The notes beneath the pieces were generated by a model. That model made no database searches and was not told the origin of the DNA. It saw nothing but the letters and a program-made list of their open reading frames with translations. This document shows positions 33,473 to 42,567 of a DNA stretch of 64,000 nt, in pieces (positions within the stretch are counted from its first letter, which is position 1; every line of letters begins with the position of its first letter). Where the stretch lies: NCBI RefSeq assembly GCF_003640665.1, contig NZ_QQXL01000004.1, forward strand, positions 176,858-240,857, read 5' to 3'. Both the position numbers and the translations under genes were made by a program. Source of the DNA: Galactobacter caseinivorans. GTDB taxonomy: Bacteria; Actinomycetota; Actinomycetes; Actinomycetales; Micrococcaceae.

Positions 33473-34777
33473 ATGCCCAAAGCCCAGCTATCGCTGACCG
33501 TGATCCTGCTTGCGCAGTTCGTGATCCCGCTCTCCATCTCCGGCACGGCCGTCGCGCTGCCCAGCATCGCCGCGGAGCTGGGATCCGCCCCGACCCCATT
33601 GCAGTGGGTGGTCAACGGCTTCAACGTCTCCTTCGCGATCTGCACCATCCTCTGGGGCGCCGGCTCGGACCGGATCGGCTACAGTCGCACGTTCCGCATC
33701 GGCATCGTGATGACCGCCGCAGGCGGCGCGGTCAGCGCCTTGGCTCCCACCGTGGCCATGCTCGACGCGGGCAGGGTGATCGCGGGCATCGGTTCCGCCG
33801 CCGTTCTTACGGGCGCTGCCCCGCTCATTTCCCGGCTCTTCGACGGCGCCAAGCGCGCCAAGGCCTTTGCGCTCTTCGGCACCATTAACGGTCTGGGCCT
33901 GGCGGCCGGCCCCGCACTGTGCGGCCTGTTGCTCTCCGCGTGGGGGTGGCGCGGCATCTTTGCGGCGCACACCGCGGTGCTGCTGATCGCGCTGCTGGGA
34001 TCCGTGTGGCTGCCTCGTTTTGGGCGCGGCACCACTTCCCGGGGCCAGCTCTTTGATTTCTCTGCCATGAGGGCGCCAAGATTCCTGGCCATGGCGTTGG
34101 TTCCCGTGGCTGGAGCCGTCGGATTTGTCACGTTCCTGACCTATCTGCCCAGTGCCCTGCAGGCGATCCACGGCCTTGCTTCCGGGGTGGTCGGGGCGCT
34201 CATGCTGATCATGACCGTTCCAGTTCTGCTTGCCCCGAGCGTGGTGCACCGCGTGATGCGTTCCGGCCGGGTCACCCCCGTGCCCGTGGTGCTGGCGTCC
34301 TTTGCCTGCCTCCTGGGTGGCGGGGTGGGCGTGTTGCTCTTGCTGCGCCCAGATCTTCCCGTGGTGCTCGGTGTGCTCCCCATGATCCTGCTGGGACTCG
34401 GCTTTGGCCTACCGCTGGGCTTTGTGGACGCCGAGGCCTTGGCCGCGGTGCCGAAGGACCGCGCCGGGGCCGCCTCCGGAGTCCTTAACCTGTTCCGCAT
34501 CGGATCAGAGGCGGTCTTTGTGGCCGCCTACGCCGCGGTCCTCTCAGCCGTGATTACTCATGCCTTACCGGGCTCTGCCGGCGCGTTGACCGCGTCCGGG
34601 GCCACCGGCCACCCCTGGGTCTATCGCGACGGTCTGGTGACCGCAGGGCTGGCCATGATGGCACTGGTTTTTCTTCTGGGCGCCGTCTTTGTGGTGCTCT
34701 CCAGGGCAGCTTCCCGCCAGTCCAGGAACTCCGTCAACGTCTCCGCTGAGACGCAGCCGCTGACCGCCAAAAGATAG
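33473..34777 (+). CDS. MFS drug-efflux-type transporter
   Basis: 434 residues with 12 or more membrane segments. GTAVALPSIAAELGSAPT and the loop WGAGSDRIGYSRTFRIG are typical of drug-efflux MFS members, and GLGLAAGPALCGLLLSAWGWRGIF fits motif C. GGAGGAG precedes the ATG. The divergent ArsR-type gene is the likely regulator. Confidence 0.9.
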   Translation: MPKAQLSLTVILLAQFVIPLSISGTAVALPSIAAELGSAPTPLQWVVNGFNVSFAICTILWGAGSDRIGYSRTFRIGIVMTAAGGAVSALAPTVAMLDAGRVIAGIGSAAVLTGAAPLISRLFDGAKRAKAFALFGTINGLGLAAGPALCGLLLSAWGWRGIFAAHTAVLLIALLGSVWLPRFGRGTTSRGQLFDFSAMRAPRFLAMALVPVAGAVGFVTFLTYLPSALQAIHGLASGVVGALMLIMTVPVLLAPSVVHRVMRSGRVTPVPVVLASFACLLGGGVGVLLLLRPDLPVVLGVLPMILLGLGFGLPLGFVDAEALAAVPKDRAGAASGVLNLFRIGSEAVFVAAYAAVLSAVITHALPGSAGALTASGATGHPWVYRDGLVTAGLAMMALVFLLGAVFVVLSRAASRQSRNSVNVSAETQPLTAKR

Positions 34778-34826
34778 TTCCACCCCTTCCTCGCGATGCG
34801 TGGGGCGCCGTGGGTACCCTGACCGC

Positions 34827-35312
34827 ATGGGATTCGACTTGTACTTCATGCGGGTGAACGGCCAAGAGACCTACGACGCGGACCGGGCAGGGCTGGCCGC
34901 CTTCCTGGACAGGCACCGTTTGCACCAGGTGCCGGACCTCAGCACCGCCGTTATGGTGGATCAATCCGGGGCGCCCCTGTCCTTCGAGGGGTATCAGAGC
35001 GAGCTCTATCTGAACCTCTTGGACCAGAGCGAGCCGGTCACCGGGAACATCAACCACGCGACGCTCTCCGATGAGGAGACCGTGTTCATCTATGACCTGT
35101 GCGTCGCGGGCGGCTTCGTGATCGTCAATCCCCAAGGCGAGCCGGACAATCTGGTCCCAGGCGGAGTTTTCGACTCCAGCTTCGTTTCCCCCTACGGGTC
35201 CACCGCTTGGGTGAACAGCGCCGCGGAACTCCAAGAGGCGCTCTCTGGTAACTTCGAGCGCTTCCTGGAGTATCGACGCCAGATCATTTCACCCACACCA
35301 GACGAGGAGTAG
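34827..35312 (+). CDS. Hypothetical protein, MGFDLYF family
   Basis: 161 residues from the ATG at 34827. It is acidic and globular, with no signal or membrane segment. It opens MGFDLYFMRVNGQE and later has VFIYDLCVAGGFVIVNPQGEPDN. I do not recognise a domain; small cytoplasmic proteins of this look are sometimes immunity proteins, but nothing here proves that. Confidence 0.7.
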   Translation: MGFDLYFMRVNGQETYDADRAGLAAFLDRHRLHQVPDLSTAVMVDQSGAPLSFEGYQSELYLNLLDQSEPVTGNINHATLSDEETVFIYDLCVAGGFVIVNPQGEPDNLVPGGVFDSSFVSPYGSTAWVNSAAELQEALSGNFERFLEYRRQIISPTPDEE

Positions 35313-35339
35313 GGGCCCACGCCGGCAGGAGCCGGGACG

Positions 35340-37673
35340 TTAGTCTCTGGTGCGGGCGCTGCGCTTGGCCAGCAGGGACAAGCCGATCAGCACCAGCGCG
35401 CCGCCGCCCACCACCCACGGCCAGGTCTCGGAACCAGTAGCAGCCAGCCCGTCACGCTGAGCACCGGCGGCCACAGAACCCGCCTGGGAGGCCTCGGCAT
35501 CCGGCGCCCCGCCCTCCTGACTGGCTTCTTTCGCATCGGTGCCCCGCCCAGCATCGTTGCCCCGCCCCGCTTCGTCGTCTCCTCCCGACGTGCCGGATGT
35601 CCCGGTCTCGCTCGGGTCCGTAGTGGTGGGATCCGGGGTGGGCTTGGTGGGCTTCACCGGCTTGGTGGGGCAGGTGGTGCTCAGCGTTCCCGTGCGCAGC
35701 GAGTGGCCGTCGGTGTTGTTGTCATCGGCGTAGTACGTGGGCACGGCGCCGTTCTTGCAGGCGGAGAGCGGCGCAATCGCGAAGCCTTCGTTGCCGAAGT
35801 TGGCGGTCTTGGCGGGGCGCTCGTACAGCGCCGTGCGGGCAAAGGTCCCGGCAGCGGCGGGCGCAGCTGCCGCCTTGGCCTTGGGAGCCGCCTCGGCACC
35901 CAAGCCGAACGTCGCGATCCGACCGTTGCACGCGTCGTCGCACACTGCCCAGAGCCGGTTCCTGTCAGCGTCAAACTGCACGTCCGCGACCACCTCCAGG
36001 CCCGTCTTGATGGTGGCCACGCGCTGGAAGGCGCCGGAGTCCATGAGCGCGTACAGGTACACCGAGCCGGTGCCCTCCACGCCCACGGCGAAGAGGCCGT
36101 CGCCGTGGCCGGGGTAGTTGGCGGGGGAGTACGTGGCGCCGCGCGCCTCGTCGCGGAAGCCGCGCTTGGTCAGCCAGGAGTCCGGGATCCAGGTGATGCC
36201 CTCCAGCCCGGCGTTGGCGCCCAGGCCGGGGAAGTCCTTGGCCAGGTTCCACTCGGCGGCCGCGTTCAGTACCGGGGTGTCCCCGGCAGCTGTGCCCGAC
36301 GCCGGCGTGCCCGGCTTCTCCGCGCCGGTCGCGCCGGCGGGCAGCGAGTACCGCAGCACCGCTGGGCGGGAGACGCCCTTGTTGTCGTTGTCGCGCTCCG
36401 TGGAGACGTAGATGCCGGCCGCGGATCCGCCGGAGGTGGTGGTGACGCCCTCGGCGTCCACGGTTCCCGTTCCGTCCGGGTAGCGCAGCTCAAAGCCGAG
36501 CGAGCGCGCCCAGGAGGCGCCGGCGTCGGGCGAATCCATGCGGTACAGCTCGCCGTCGCCGTTCTGGACCGCCCAGAGAGCACCGGGGCCGGAACCCTTG
36601 GCTGGCTCGATGTCCAGGCCGCTCCAGTCCCCGCGCTTCTCATCCGCGGCATCCAAGGTGCGCACCGAGTCGCCGCCGGGCCAGGGGCCGGCCGTGATCC
36701 CATCCCCGCCCTCCGTGGCGCACGCGTTGGCCGTGCCGGGCGTGGGGGAGGTGGTCGGCGCAAATTTGCCGGTTCCGTCCGGGCAGCGGCCGTCGCTGGT
36801 GGCGGCGTGCGCGGCCCAGGTGTAGGAATCAAGCACCGTCCCGCCGGCGCCAAAGAGCCGAGCGGAATCTGCCTTGCCCAGGCCAAAGCCCAGCTGGGAC
36901 TCATCCACGCGCAGGAAGCCGCCCGCTGCCACCTCGGTGCCCTTGGGCAGGGTGTAGGCGTGGGAATCGTCGTTGTCCTTCAGGACCAGGCCGCCCGCGT
37001 CCACGGTGCCTGAGCCGGTGTTGAACAGCTCAATCCAGTCGCCAGGATTGCCGCCGTCAGATTCCACCTCGTTGATGACCAGGGGCGAGCTGCAGTCGTT
37101 TGTGGTGCCGCGCGTGGTGCGGGTGGTGGTGCCGAACTCACCCGTCAGGTCTGGGCAGCGCCCGTAGCTGGTGCTCGCGTGGGACTCCCAGGAGTACTCC
37201 ACGAGAGGCTTGATGTCCGCCGCCGCCGGGTCGGTGCCCGGGGCGTAGAGCCGCACGGCGTCCTGGCCGCCCAGACCAAAGGGGAAGCCCGGGCGCTGGG
37301 CCTGCACGCCGTCGATCCCCAGCAGCCCGCCGGGGGCAATCACGCTTCCCGCGGGCAGTGTGTAAGAGTGCCCGCTCTTGGCCGGCTCCGAGTCCGTCAA
37401 GACGTAGCCGGTCAGATCAAGCGGCGCAGTGCCGGGGTTGCCCAGCTCCACCCAGTCCACGTCGTCGCCGTTGGACTCCACCTCGTTGATGACCGGGGCG
37501 GGCAGTGCGGGCGCGTCCGCCGCGACGGCGGGCAGGCTCCCCAGGCCAACGGTGGAACCGAGCAAGAGCGCGACGACGGTGAGTACCGGCGCGGCGCGGC
37601 GAGCCACGGTGCGGGGTGCTGGTGCGAAGGATGCCTGGGGACGGTGGGCAGGGGTGCGATGCGAGGCGGGCAT
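35340..37673 (-). CDS. Cell-wall anchored protein with two lamin-tail domains
   Basis: 777 residues. A signal peptide ends near residue 52 (GSLPAVAADA). Two lamin-tail domains follow, at about 60-170 (INEVESNGDDVDWVELGNPG) and 198-310 (INEVESDGGNPGDWIELFNTG). A beta-propeller or esterase-like region at about 330-610 has YYADDNNTDGHSL near its end. A Thr/Pro/Gly/Glu-rich linker leads to LAATG, a membrane helix and a basic tail, a class-E sortase signal. The protein is displayed on the cell surface; its catalytic function, if any, is unknown. Confidence 0.88.
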   Translation of the reverse strand: MPASHRTPAHRPQASFAPAPRTVARRAAPVLTVVALLLGSTVGLGSLPAVAADAPALPAPVINEVESNGDDVDWVELGNPGTAPLDLTGYVLTDSEPAKSGHSYTLPAGSVIAPGGLLGIDGVQAQRPGFPFGLGGQDAVRLYAPGTDPAAADIKPLVEYSWESHASTSYGRCPDLTGEFGTTTRTTRGTTNDCSSPLVINEVESDGGNPGDWIELFNTGSGTVDAGGLVLKDNDDSHAYTLPKGTEVAAGGFLRVDESQLGFGLGKADSARLFGAGGTVLDSYTWAAHAATSDGRCPDGTGKFAPTTSPTPGTANACATEGGDGITAGPWPGGDSVRTLDAADEKRGDWSGLDIEPAKGSGPGALWAVQNGDGELYRMDSPDAGASWARSLGFELRYPDGTGTVDAEGVTTTSGGSAAGIYVSTERDNDNKGVSRPAVLRYSLPAGATGAEKPGTPASGTAAGDTPVLNAAAEWNLAKDFPGLGANAGLEGITWIPDSWLTKRGFRDEARGATYSPANYPGHGDGLFAVGVEGTGSVYLYALMDSGAFQRVATIKTGLEVVADVQFDADRNRLWAVCDDACNGRIATFGLGAEAAPKAKAAAAPAAAGTFARTALYERPAKTANFGNEGFAIAPLSACKNGAVPTYYADDNNTDGHSLRTGTLSTTCPTKPVKPTKPTPDPTTTDPSETGTSGTSGGDDEAGRGNDAGRGTDAKEASQEGGAPDAEASQAGSVAAGAQRDGLAATGSETWPWVVGGGALVLIGLSLLAKRSARTRD

Positions 37674-37792
37674 GGGCCCAGCTTGACGTGCACGAGTGAA
37701 TGCATCCTGGCGGCGGGTAAACGGAAGGTGAAGCGCGGCGGGCGGGTGGTAGGGGGCTTGCCTAACGCACGCGGTGGTGGCTGGATGGGGCC

Positions 37793-37954
37793 ATGGGAGA
37801 CGAGGTTTGCTGGCTGCACCGGGTGTGCCCGGAGTGCGGAGCCTTCAACGAATTGCCGGGCGCCGCGTGCTGGCGTTGCGGGCGCGTCACCGAGCGTTCA
37901 CCGGACTCCCCGCCCTTGCCGGGGGAGCGCACAGATGGTTCCCAGGGCGGCTGA
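37793..37954 (+). CDS. Small zinc-ribbon protein (53 residues)
   Basis: A short ATG-to-TGA frame encodes 53 residues with four cysteines in a zinc-ribbon arrangement: CPECGAFN (C12, C15) and CWRCG (C26, C29). GGATGGGG precedes the start. The basic and proline-rich tail follows the ribbon. It lies between the wall-protein gene (divergent) and an ISL3 remnant. Function is not known. Confidence 0.6.
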   Translation: MGDEVCWLHRVCPECGAFNELPGAACWRCGRVTERSPDSPPLPGERTDGSQGG

Positions 37955-37991
37955 TTATCTTCGTAAGTACCTCAAGGGTGCGAGTGATGAA

Positions 37992-38025
37992 GAAGGTCCC
38001 GATCGGTTTACCGGTCGGGACCTTC
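37992..38025 (+). terminator. Strong 15-bp hairpin before the ISL3 remnant
   Basis: GAAGGTCCCGATCGG (37992-38006) pairs with CCGGTCGGGACCTTC (38011-38025) around TTTA with one G-T pair. It sits 38 bases after the zinc-ribbon stop, so it would end that transcript, although no T-tract follows. Confidence 0.6.
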
Positions 38026-38311
38026 ATTCGTTGGTGTCACCACAATCGGGGTTGATGAGCACGTCTGGCCTCACGCTCGCAAGGGCGACAAGTACGTCAC
38101 CGTGATCATCGACCTCACCCCCACCCGGAACAACACCGGCCCGGCGGGACTGTTGGACATGGTCGAGGATCGTTCGAAGGCGGTCTTCAAACAGTGGCTC
38201 GCCGGGGACAGTCTGGACCGATGCCGTCAGCGCGTCCAACACGACACCCTTGGGCACCGCGGCCGATCTGGCGACCCGCTTTACGGCATCCGCCGCACCC
38301 ACAGCGTGTAG
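38024..38311 (+). pseudogene. ISL3-family transposase remnant with internal deletion
   Basis: The plus frame reads TTIGVDEHVWPHARKGDKYV, the start of the ISL3 catalytic DDE region, then IIDLTPTRNNTGPAGLLDMV and KAVFKQWLAG. It jumps directly to RCRQRVQHDTLGHRGRSGDP, a segment that in full ISL3 transposases lies dozens of residues further on. The stop at 38309-38311 ends the fragment. No start codon or terminal repeats remain. It is a dead remnant. Confidence 0.85.
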
Positions 38312-38337
38312 GGAACTTCTCGCCCTCATACATCTAG

Positions 38338-38946
38338 TCAGCCCAGTTCGAGGAACCCGGTCGCGATGCTCTGGGCACCCAGGAGGAGCAGCGCCGCGCT
38401 GGAGGCGAGCTGCAGGTTGAGCGTGACGCGTGGGTTGCGCGCGATGGCTGGCGTACGGGTGATCAGGGCTGTGATGAGGCAGAGCCAGAGCAGGACCATG
38501 CCGGAGTGGATGGCCGCGACCGTCGCGTAGGAGCCAAGCTGGGGCGCGGTGGGAGAAAGAAGCGGCGGCACAACAATCAGATAAATGGCGAGCGCCTTCA
38601 CGTTTGTCACGACGGCGACGAAAGCCCAACCCATCAGCCGTGTGGGGTGCGGTGCGCTGGGCCTCGGCTCCGTTCTGTTGCGAGCCCTCCAGGTTTTGAT
38701 GAGGGGAACGGCGCCAAAGCCGAAGAGTAGCGCGCCGCCAAGGAGCTGGAACCATGCGCGGATCAGCTCGTGGGAGGCAACAAAAGCGCCCAGTCCGCTC
38801 AGCCCTGCGACCGCAGCGATCAGCGCCAGGCCCATGGCCGTGCCAAGCGTGACTCGCAAGCCGGCGCGGCGATCGCCCGTTGCTGCGGCGTTGACGGTCA
38901 GCGCAAAGCTGGCTCCGGGCGTGAGCACGAAGGGCAGAAGGCTCAT
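38338..38946 (-). CDS. LysE-family amino-acid exporter
   Basis: 202 residues with five to six hydrophobic segments. FVLTPGASFALTVNAAATGDRR is the LysE/RhtB first-loop signature. The hydrophobic run continues in frame upstream of the ATG at 38946 (ALILATF), so the true start may be an unusual codon a few residues earlier, close to the stop of the phosphoesterase gene. It probably exports an amino acid or derivative. Confidence 0.85.
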   Translation of the reverse strand: MSLLPFVLTPGASFALTVNAAATGDRRAGLRVTLGTAMGLALIAAVAGLSGLGAFVASHELIRAWFQLLGGALLFGFGAVPLIKTWRARNRTEPRPSAPHPTRLMGWAFVAVVTNVKALAIYLIVVPPLLSPTAPQLGSYATVAAIHSGMVLLWLCLITALITRTPAIARNPRVTLNLQLASSAALLLLGAQSIATGFLELG

Positions 38947-38960
38947 GAAGGTCGCGAGGA

Positions 38961-39704
38961 TCAGCGCAGTTCCTGCGGGCTCAGGGTGTGAAAGACGGTG
39001 CCGATGTGGGTGCCGCGGACAGTGTGGAGCGCAAAACCGGGCAGGGCGTCCGGGTCAGCGATGGGGTCCGTGCGGCTGCCGAGCCGCATCGTGGAAACAA
39101 TGCCGGGGGCACCCAGCACCGGCACTCCCGCAATCATCGTGGAGAAGGCTGTATGCACGTGCCCGGTGAGGACGGCGATCACCCGCGGGAACTCGCGGAC
39201 CAGCGCCTCCAGGTCCTGCGGGTTCGTCAGGGCAAAGTGCTCGTCCACGATGTGGTGCCCCACCGGAACCGGCGGGTGGTGCATCATGAGCGCGACCGGG
39301 CCCGGCGCCGCGGCCATCTGTGCGCGGGCAGCGTCCAACGTAGCCGCAGTGAGGAGCCCGTCATCGCGCCCATCCGTATGGGTGTCCAGCCCCACCACGG
39401 TGAGCCCTTCCAGCTGCAGAGTGGCATGGGAGATGGGCGGCAATCCCGCCGCGGCCAGCGCCTGCGCCATGGGGGCGGCCAGATCGTGATTGCCGGGCAC
39501 AGCGAGGGTGGGGACGCGAGCAGGCAGGGCGGCGAAGAAGCTCTGATACTCCGCGGCAAGCCCGTGATCCGCGAGGTCGCCACTGGCCAGGAGCGCGTCG
39601 ACATGCGGCAGGGCCTGGATCTGGCGCAGCACGGCAGTAAAGCGTCGGAGTCGCTCCGGCGAAAGGTCAAGGTGCGGGTCGCTGATCTGCGCGATCGTCA
39701 ACAT
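38961..39704 (-). CDS. Metallophosphoesterase, CpdA-like
   Basis: 247 residues. The calcineurin-fold metal motifs are complete and in order: ISDPHLD, ASGDLADHG, VPGNHD, MMHHPP and LTGHVHTAF. CpdA-type enzymes hydrolyse 3',5'-cAMP; other phosphodiesters are possible. It lies 15 bases before the LysE-like gene on the minus strand, so the two are probably one operon. Confidence 0.92.
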   Translation of the reverse strand: MLTIAQISDPHLDLSPERLRRFTAVLRQIQALPHVDALLASGDLADHGLAAEYQSFFAALPARVPTLAVPGNHDLAAPMAQALAAAGLPPISHATLQLEGLTVVGLDTHTDGRDDGLLTAATLDAARAQMAAAPGPVALMMHHPPVPVGHHIVDEHFALTNPQDLEALVREFPRVIAVLTGHVHTAFSTMIAGVPVLGAPGIVSTMRLGSRTDPIADPDALPGFALHTVRGTHIGTVFHTLSPQELR

Positions 39705-39739
39705 GGCCCTACCCTAGCGCCAGCGCCATCCCCAGGCGC

Positions 39740-40222
39740 TCACCCGTGCGAGCGGCGCAGCGCCTCCAGCTCGGGGTCAAGGAACTTGCCCAGCACGGAC
39801 GTGTGCTGGTCCGCGTAGCCCAGCCGCTCGTAGAACCCCACCACGGCCGCGTTGGTGGTGCGCACCATCAACTGCACCTTGGGTGCCCCGGCCTGTCGCA
39901 GCCAGTCCTCGGCGGCTGCCATGAGCAGCGCGCCGAGTCCCTGACCACGATCTTGTGGCCGCACGGCCACGTAGTAGACCCAGCCGCGGTGCCCGTCCGC
40001 ACCCACCATGGCGGTCCCGCGCAGCGCCGGAACCGGCTCCGCGGTCCCGGCACCGGCGTCGTCGAGCATGCCGATCACCCCCAGCACCGCGGATGTGCGC
40101 CCGGAAACGGCGCGCAGAAAATCTCCCTGCGGATCGTTCCAGGGACGCACCAAACCCGCCTCCGCCCACAGCGCCGCGGCCGCCTCAGCGTGCTCTGCAC
40201 CCAACTCCACGACCATCTCCAT
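39740..40222 (-). CDS. GNAT-family N-acetyltransferase (YpeA type)
   Basis: 160 residues. The core is GWVYYVAVRPQDRGQGLGALLM (acetyl-CoA loop) followed by QLMVRTTNAAVVGFYERLGY. The opening with WNDPQGDF matches YpeA-type acetyltransferases. The substrate is unknown. Confidence 0.87.
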   Translation of the reverse strand: MEMVVELGAEHAEAAAALWAEAGLVRPWNDPQGDFLRAVSGRTSAVLGVIGMLDDAGAGTAEPVPALRGTAMVGADGHRGWVYYVAVRPQDRGQGLGALLMAAAEDWLRQAGAPKVQLMVRTTNAAVVGFYERLGYADQHTSVLGKFLDPELEALRRSHG

Positions 40223-40299
40223 GTGCGCCCCCTCGGTTCCCGCTCCAAAGCGGTCACGGTACCCGTTGCGCGCCCGGCCGTGGGCGCTAGCCTGGCCAG

Positions 40300-41232
40300 A
40301 TGACGAGCACTCCTAGCACCACCCCCGGACCGGCCGCCGACGCGCAGATTCCCGCCTATCTGCAGGCGCTGGGCCTTCCCGGCCTGGCGGATGTGCACGT
40401 GCATTTCATGCCGCACAACGTGCAATGCAAGGTGTGGGACTACTTCGACACGGTCCAGGATCACGGCCACGCGCCCTGGCCCATTACTTATCGCGGCGAC
40501 GAGGCGCAGCGTGTGCGAACCCTGGAGGCGCTGGGCGTGCGGGCCTACCCCACGCTCAATTACGCGCACCGGCCGGGGATGGCGGCGTGGCTGAATGAGT
40601 ACTCGGCCCGGTTCGCGGCGCAGCATCGATCGGCAGTGCATTCGGGCACCTTCTTCCCGGAGCCGAGCGCCGCGGCGGACGTGCAGGCTGCCCTCGCGGC
40701 GGGCGCCCGCATCTTCAAGATCCACATCCAGGTGGGCGCGTTTGCGCCGGATGATCCGCTGCTCGACGACGCGTGGGGGCTCCTCGAAGCGGCGCAGGTA
40801 CCGGTGGTGATCCACGCCGGATCCGGCCCGCACGGGGGAGAGTTCACGGGGCCGGCTCCGGTGGCGCGGCTGCTGGAGCGGCACCCGGCGCTGGTGCTGG
40901 TGATTGCGCACGCTGGCATGCCGGAGTACGCGGAGTTTACCGATCTGGCCGCGCGGTTCCCGGGCGTGCACCTGGACACCACCATGGTGGGCACCGACTA
41001 CGCAGAGGCCATCGCGCCGGTCCCGGCGCAGGTGCTGCGCCGCTGGGGTGCCATGGCGCGCCGGCTGGTCCTTGGCAGCGATTTCCCCACCATCCCGCAC
41101 TCGTACGCGCACCAGCTCCGCGTCCTGGCCGGCTGGGATGTGGGCGATGACTGGATGCGACAGGTGCTGTGGCACAACGGGGCGCGGCTGATGGGGCTGA
41201 CGCCCGCGCAAGGTGTCGGGGCCCAGGACTAG
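40300..41232 (+). CDS. Amidohydrolase (PF04909/decarboxylase-like)
   Basis: 310 residues. Metal motifs are LADVHVHFMP (H33, H35), PVVIHAGSGPHGGEFTG and LVIAHAGMPEYAEF, and LGSDFPTIPHSYAHQL carries the last aspartate. This set belongs to the ACMSD/4-oxalomesaconate-type amidohydrolases, which cleave C-C or C-N bonds. The substrate is not evident from the neighbours. Confidence 0.88.
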   Translation: MTSTPSTTPGPAADAQIPAYLQALGLPGLADVHVHFMPHNVQCKVWDYFDTVQDHGHAPWPITYRGDEAQRVRTLEALGVRAYPTLNYAHRPGMAAWLNEYSARFAAQHRSAVHSGTFFPEPSAAADVQAALAAGARIFKIHIQVGAFAPDDPLLDDAWGLLEAAQVPVVIHAGSGPHGGEFTGPAPVARLLERHPALVLVIAHAGMPEYAEFTDLAARFPGVHLDTTMVGTDYAEAIAPVPAQVLRRWGAMARRLVLGSDFPTIPHSYAHQLRVLAGWDVGDDWMRQVLWHNGARLMGLTPAQGVGAQD

Positions 41233-41242
41233 CGTGGGAGGC

Positions 41243-41791
41243 ATGGAGTTGCGAACTCAAAACATGATCCTGGCGCCCGTGACGGAGGCGGACCTGGAGG
41301 AAATCCACGCGCTGTATTCGGATGAGCGCGTGTGGAGGCACCTGCCGAGCGGCCGCTTCACACAGTTGAGCCGCACCAAGGAGTGGCTAGAGGCCAAACT
41401 GGCCGGGTGGGAGCGCAACGGGCTGGGTTCGTGGACGGCGCGTGAGCCGAACGGCGGCGCGTTGTTGGGCTCCGGGGGCTGCGATCTGCGCGGCACGCAC
41501 GCTTCTTTCTGGAACCTCGGATACCGCTTTGCCCCGGAAGCGCAGGGGCGCGGGCTGGCCACGGAGCTGTCCAGGGCGGCGGTGCAGCAGGCGGCCCGCG
41601 TGAATCCAGACGTGCCCGTGGTCGCCTATTTGTTGGAACACAACGCGGCATCAGAGGCCGTGGCCCGCAAGGTGGGACTCACCCTGCAACACCGCGGCCC
41701 GGATGCGGGCAATCCCGACGCGGACGCCGTCCGGCTCATCTACGCCAACCGGGCGCTCAGCGAGCCGGAGTTGGCGGCGACCATGGAGTAA
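41243..41791 (+). CDS. GNAT-family N-acetyltransferase (RimJ type)
   Basis: 182 residues. It opens ELRTQNMILAPVTEADLEEIH and has RFAPEAQGRGLATELSRAAV (acetyl-CoA loop) and LLEHNAASEAVARKVGLTLQ. The ribosome site GGGAGG almost touches the ATG at 41243, but this start matches the family best. The substrate is unknown. Confidence 0.85.
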   Translation: MELRTQNMILAPVTEADLEEIHALYSDERVWRHLPSGRFTQLSRTKEWLEAKLAGWERNGLGSWTAREPNGGALLGSGGCDLRGTHASFWNLGYRFAPEAQGRGLATELSRAAVQQAARVNPDVPVVAYLLEHNAASEAVARKVGLTLQHRGPDAGNPDADAVRLIYANRALSEPELAATME

Positions 41792-41811
41792 TTTCCGCGG
41801 TCGAGGCCCGC

Positions 41812-42477
41812 TCAGTGCGCGCCGACTGTCTCCACGATGGCCAGCACAATGAACCCCAGGCCAAGCAGGATGAAGACCACGCCGGCCACCGCGTCCAGGG
41901 CATGGGTCCAGCGCGCCACCAGCCCGCGCAGGCGCGGGTGCCCCACCACCAGCGCTATGACGGAGAACCACGCCACGGTGGTGAACACCAGCATCGCCAG
42001 CAGCACCAGCGTCTGCCACAGCGGGCGTTGATCGGCGATGAACGGTGCAAAAACCGCGGAAACGTAGATCACAAACTTGGGGTTGGCGAGGTTTGTATAC
42101 AGGCCCCGACGGTAGGCCACGGCCAGGCCAAGGCGCCCCGAGGCGTCGTCGGTCCCTTCCTCTGGCACCGCCACGCGCCGCCGCCGCCACCCCTGCAGGG
42201 TGCGCGCGCCCATCCAGATCAGGACCAAGCCGCCCACCACCTGCATCACCACGGTGATGGCGGGGAACGCTGCCATCAGCGCCGCCAGGCCCGTGAACGC
42301 CACGATCAGCCAAACCAGCACGCCGCTGGCCACGCCGCAGGCGGCCGCGATGCCCTCGCGGCGGGACGCGGCCAGCGAGCGGTGGATCACGAAGAAGAGA
42401 TCTGGGCCCGGGGAGGTCATGCCAATGACCCACGCGAGAATCAGGGGGAGCAGGGCGGGCCAGAAGCCGGCGTCCAT
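41812..42477 (-). CDS. LysE/RhtB-family exporter
   Basis: 221 residues with six membrane segments. IGMTSPGPDLFFVIHRSLAA is the family signature after helix 1, and YTNLANPKFVIYVSAVFAPF marks the central region. It probably exports amino acids. It stands alone, divergent from an MFS gene. Confidence 0.9.
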   Translation of the reverse strand: MDAGFWPALLPLILAWVIGMTSPGPDLFFVIHRSLAASRREGIAAACGVASGVLVWLIVAFTGLAALMAAFPAITVVMQVVGGLVLIWMGARTLQGWRRRRVAVPEEGTDDASGRLGLAVAYRRGLYTNLANPKFVIYVSAVFAPFIADQRPLWQTLVLLAMLVFTTVAWFSVIALVVGHPRLRGLVARWTHALDAVAGVVFILLGLGFIVLAIVETVGAH

Positions 42478-42567
42478 GAGGGGGTCCTTTGGGTTCGGGG
42501 GGATGGCCGCGAGGGCCGCAGAACATCTTAGCCGCCGGGTGTCCGCCGCCCCACGCCCTAGACTGCA

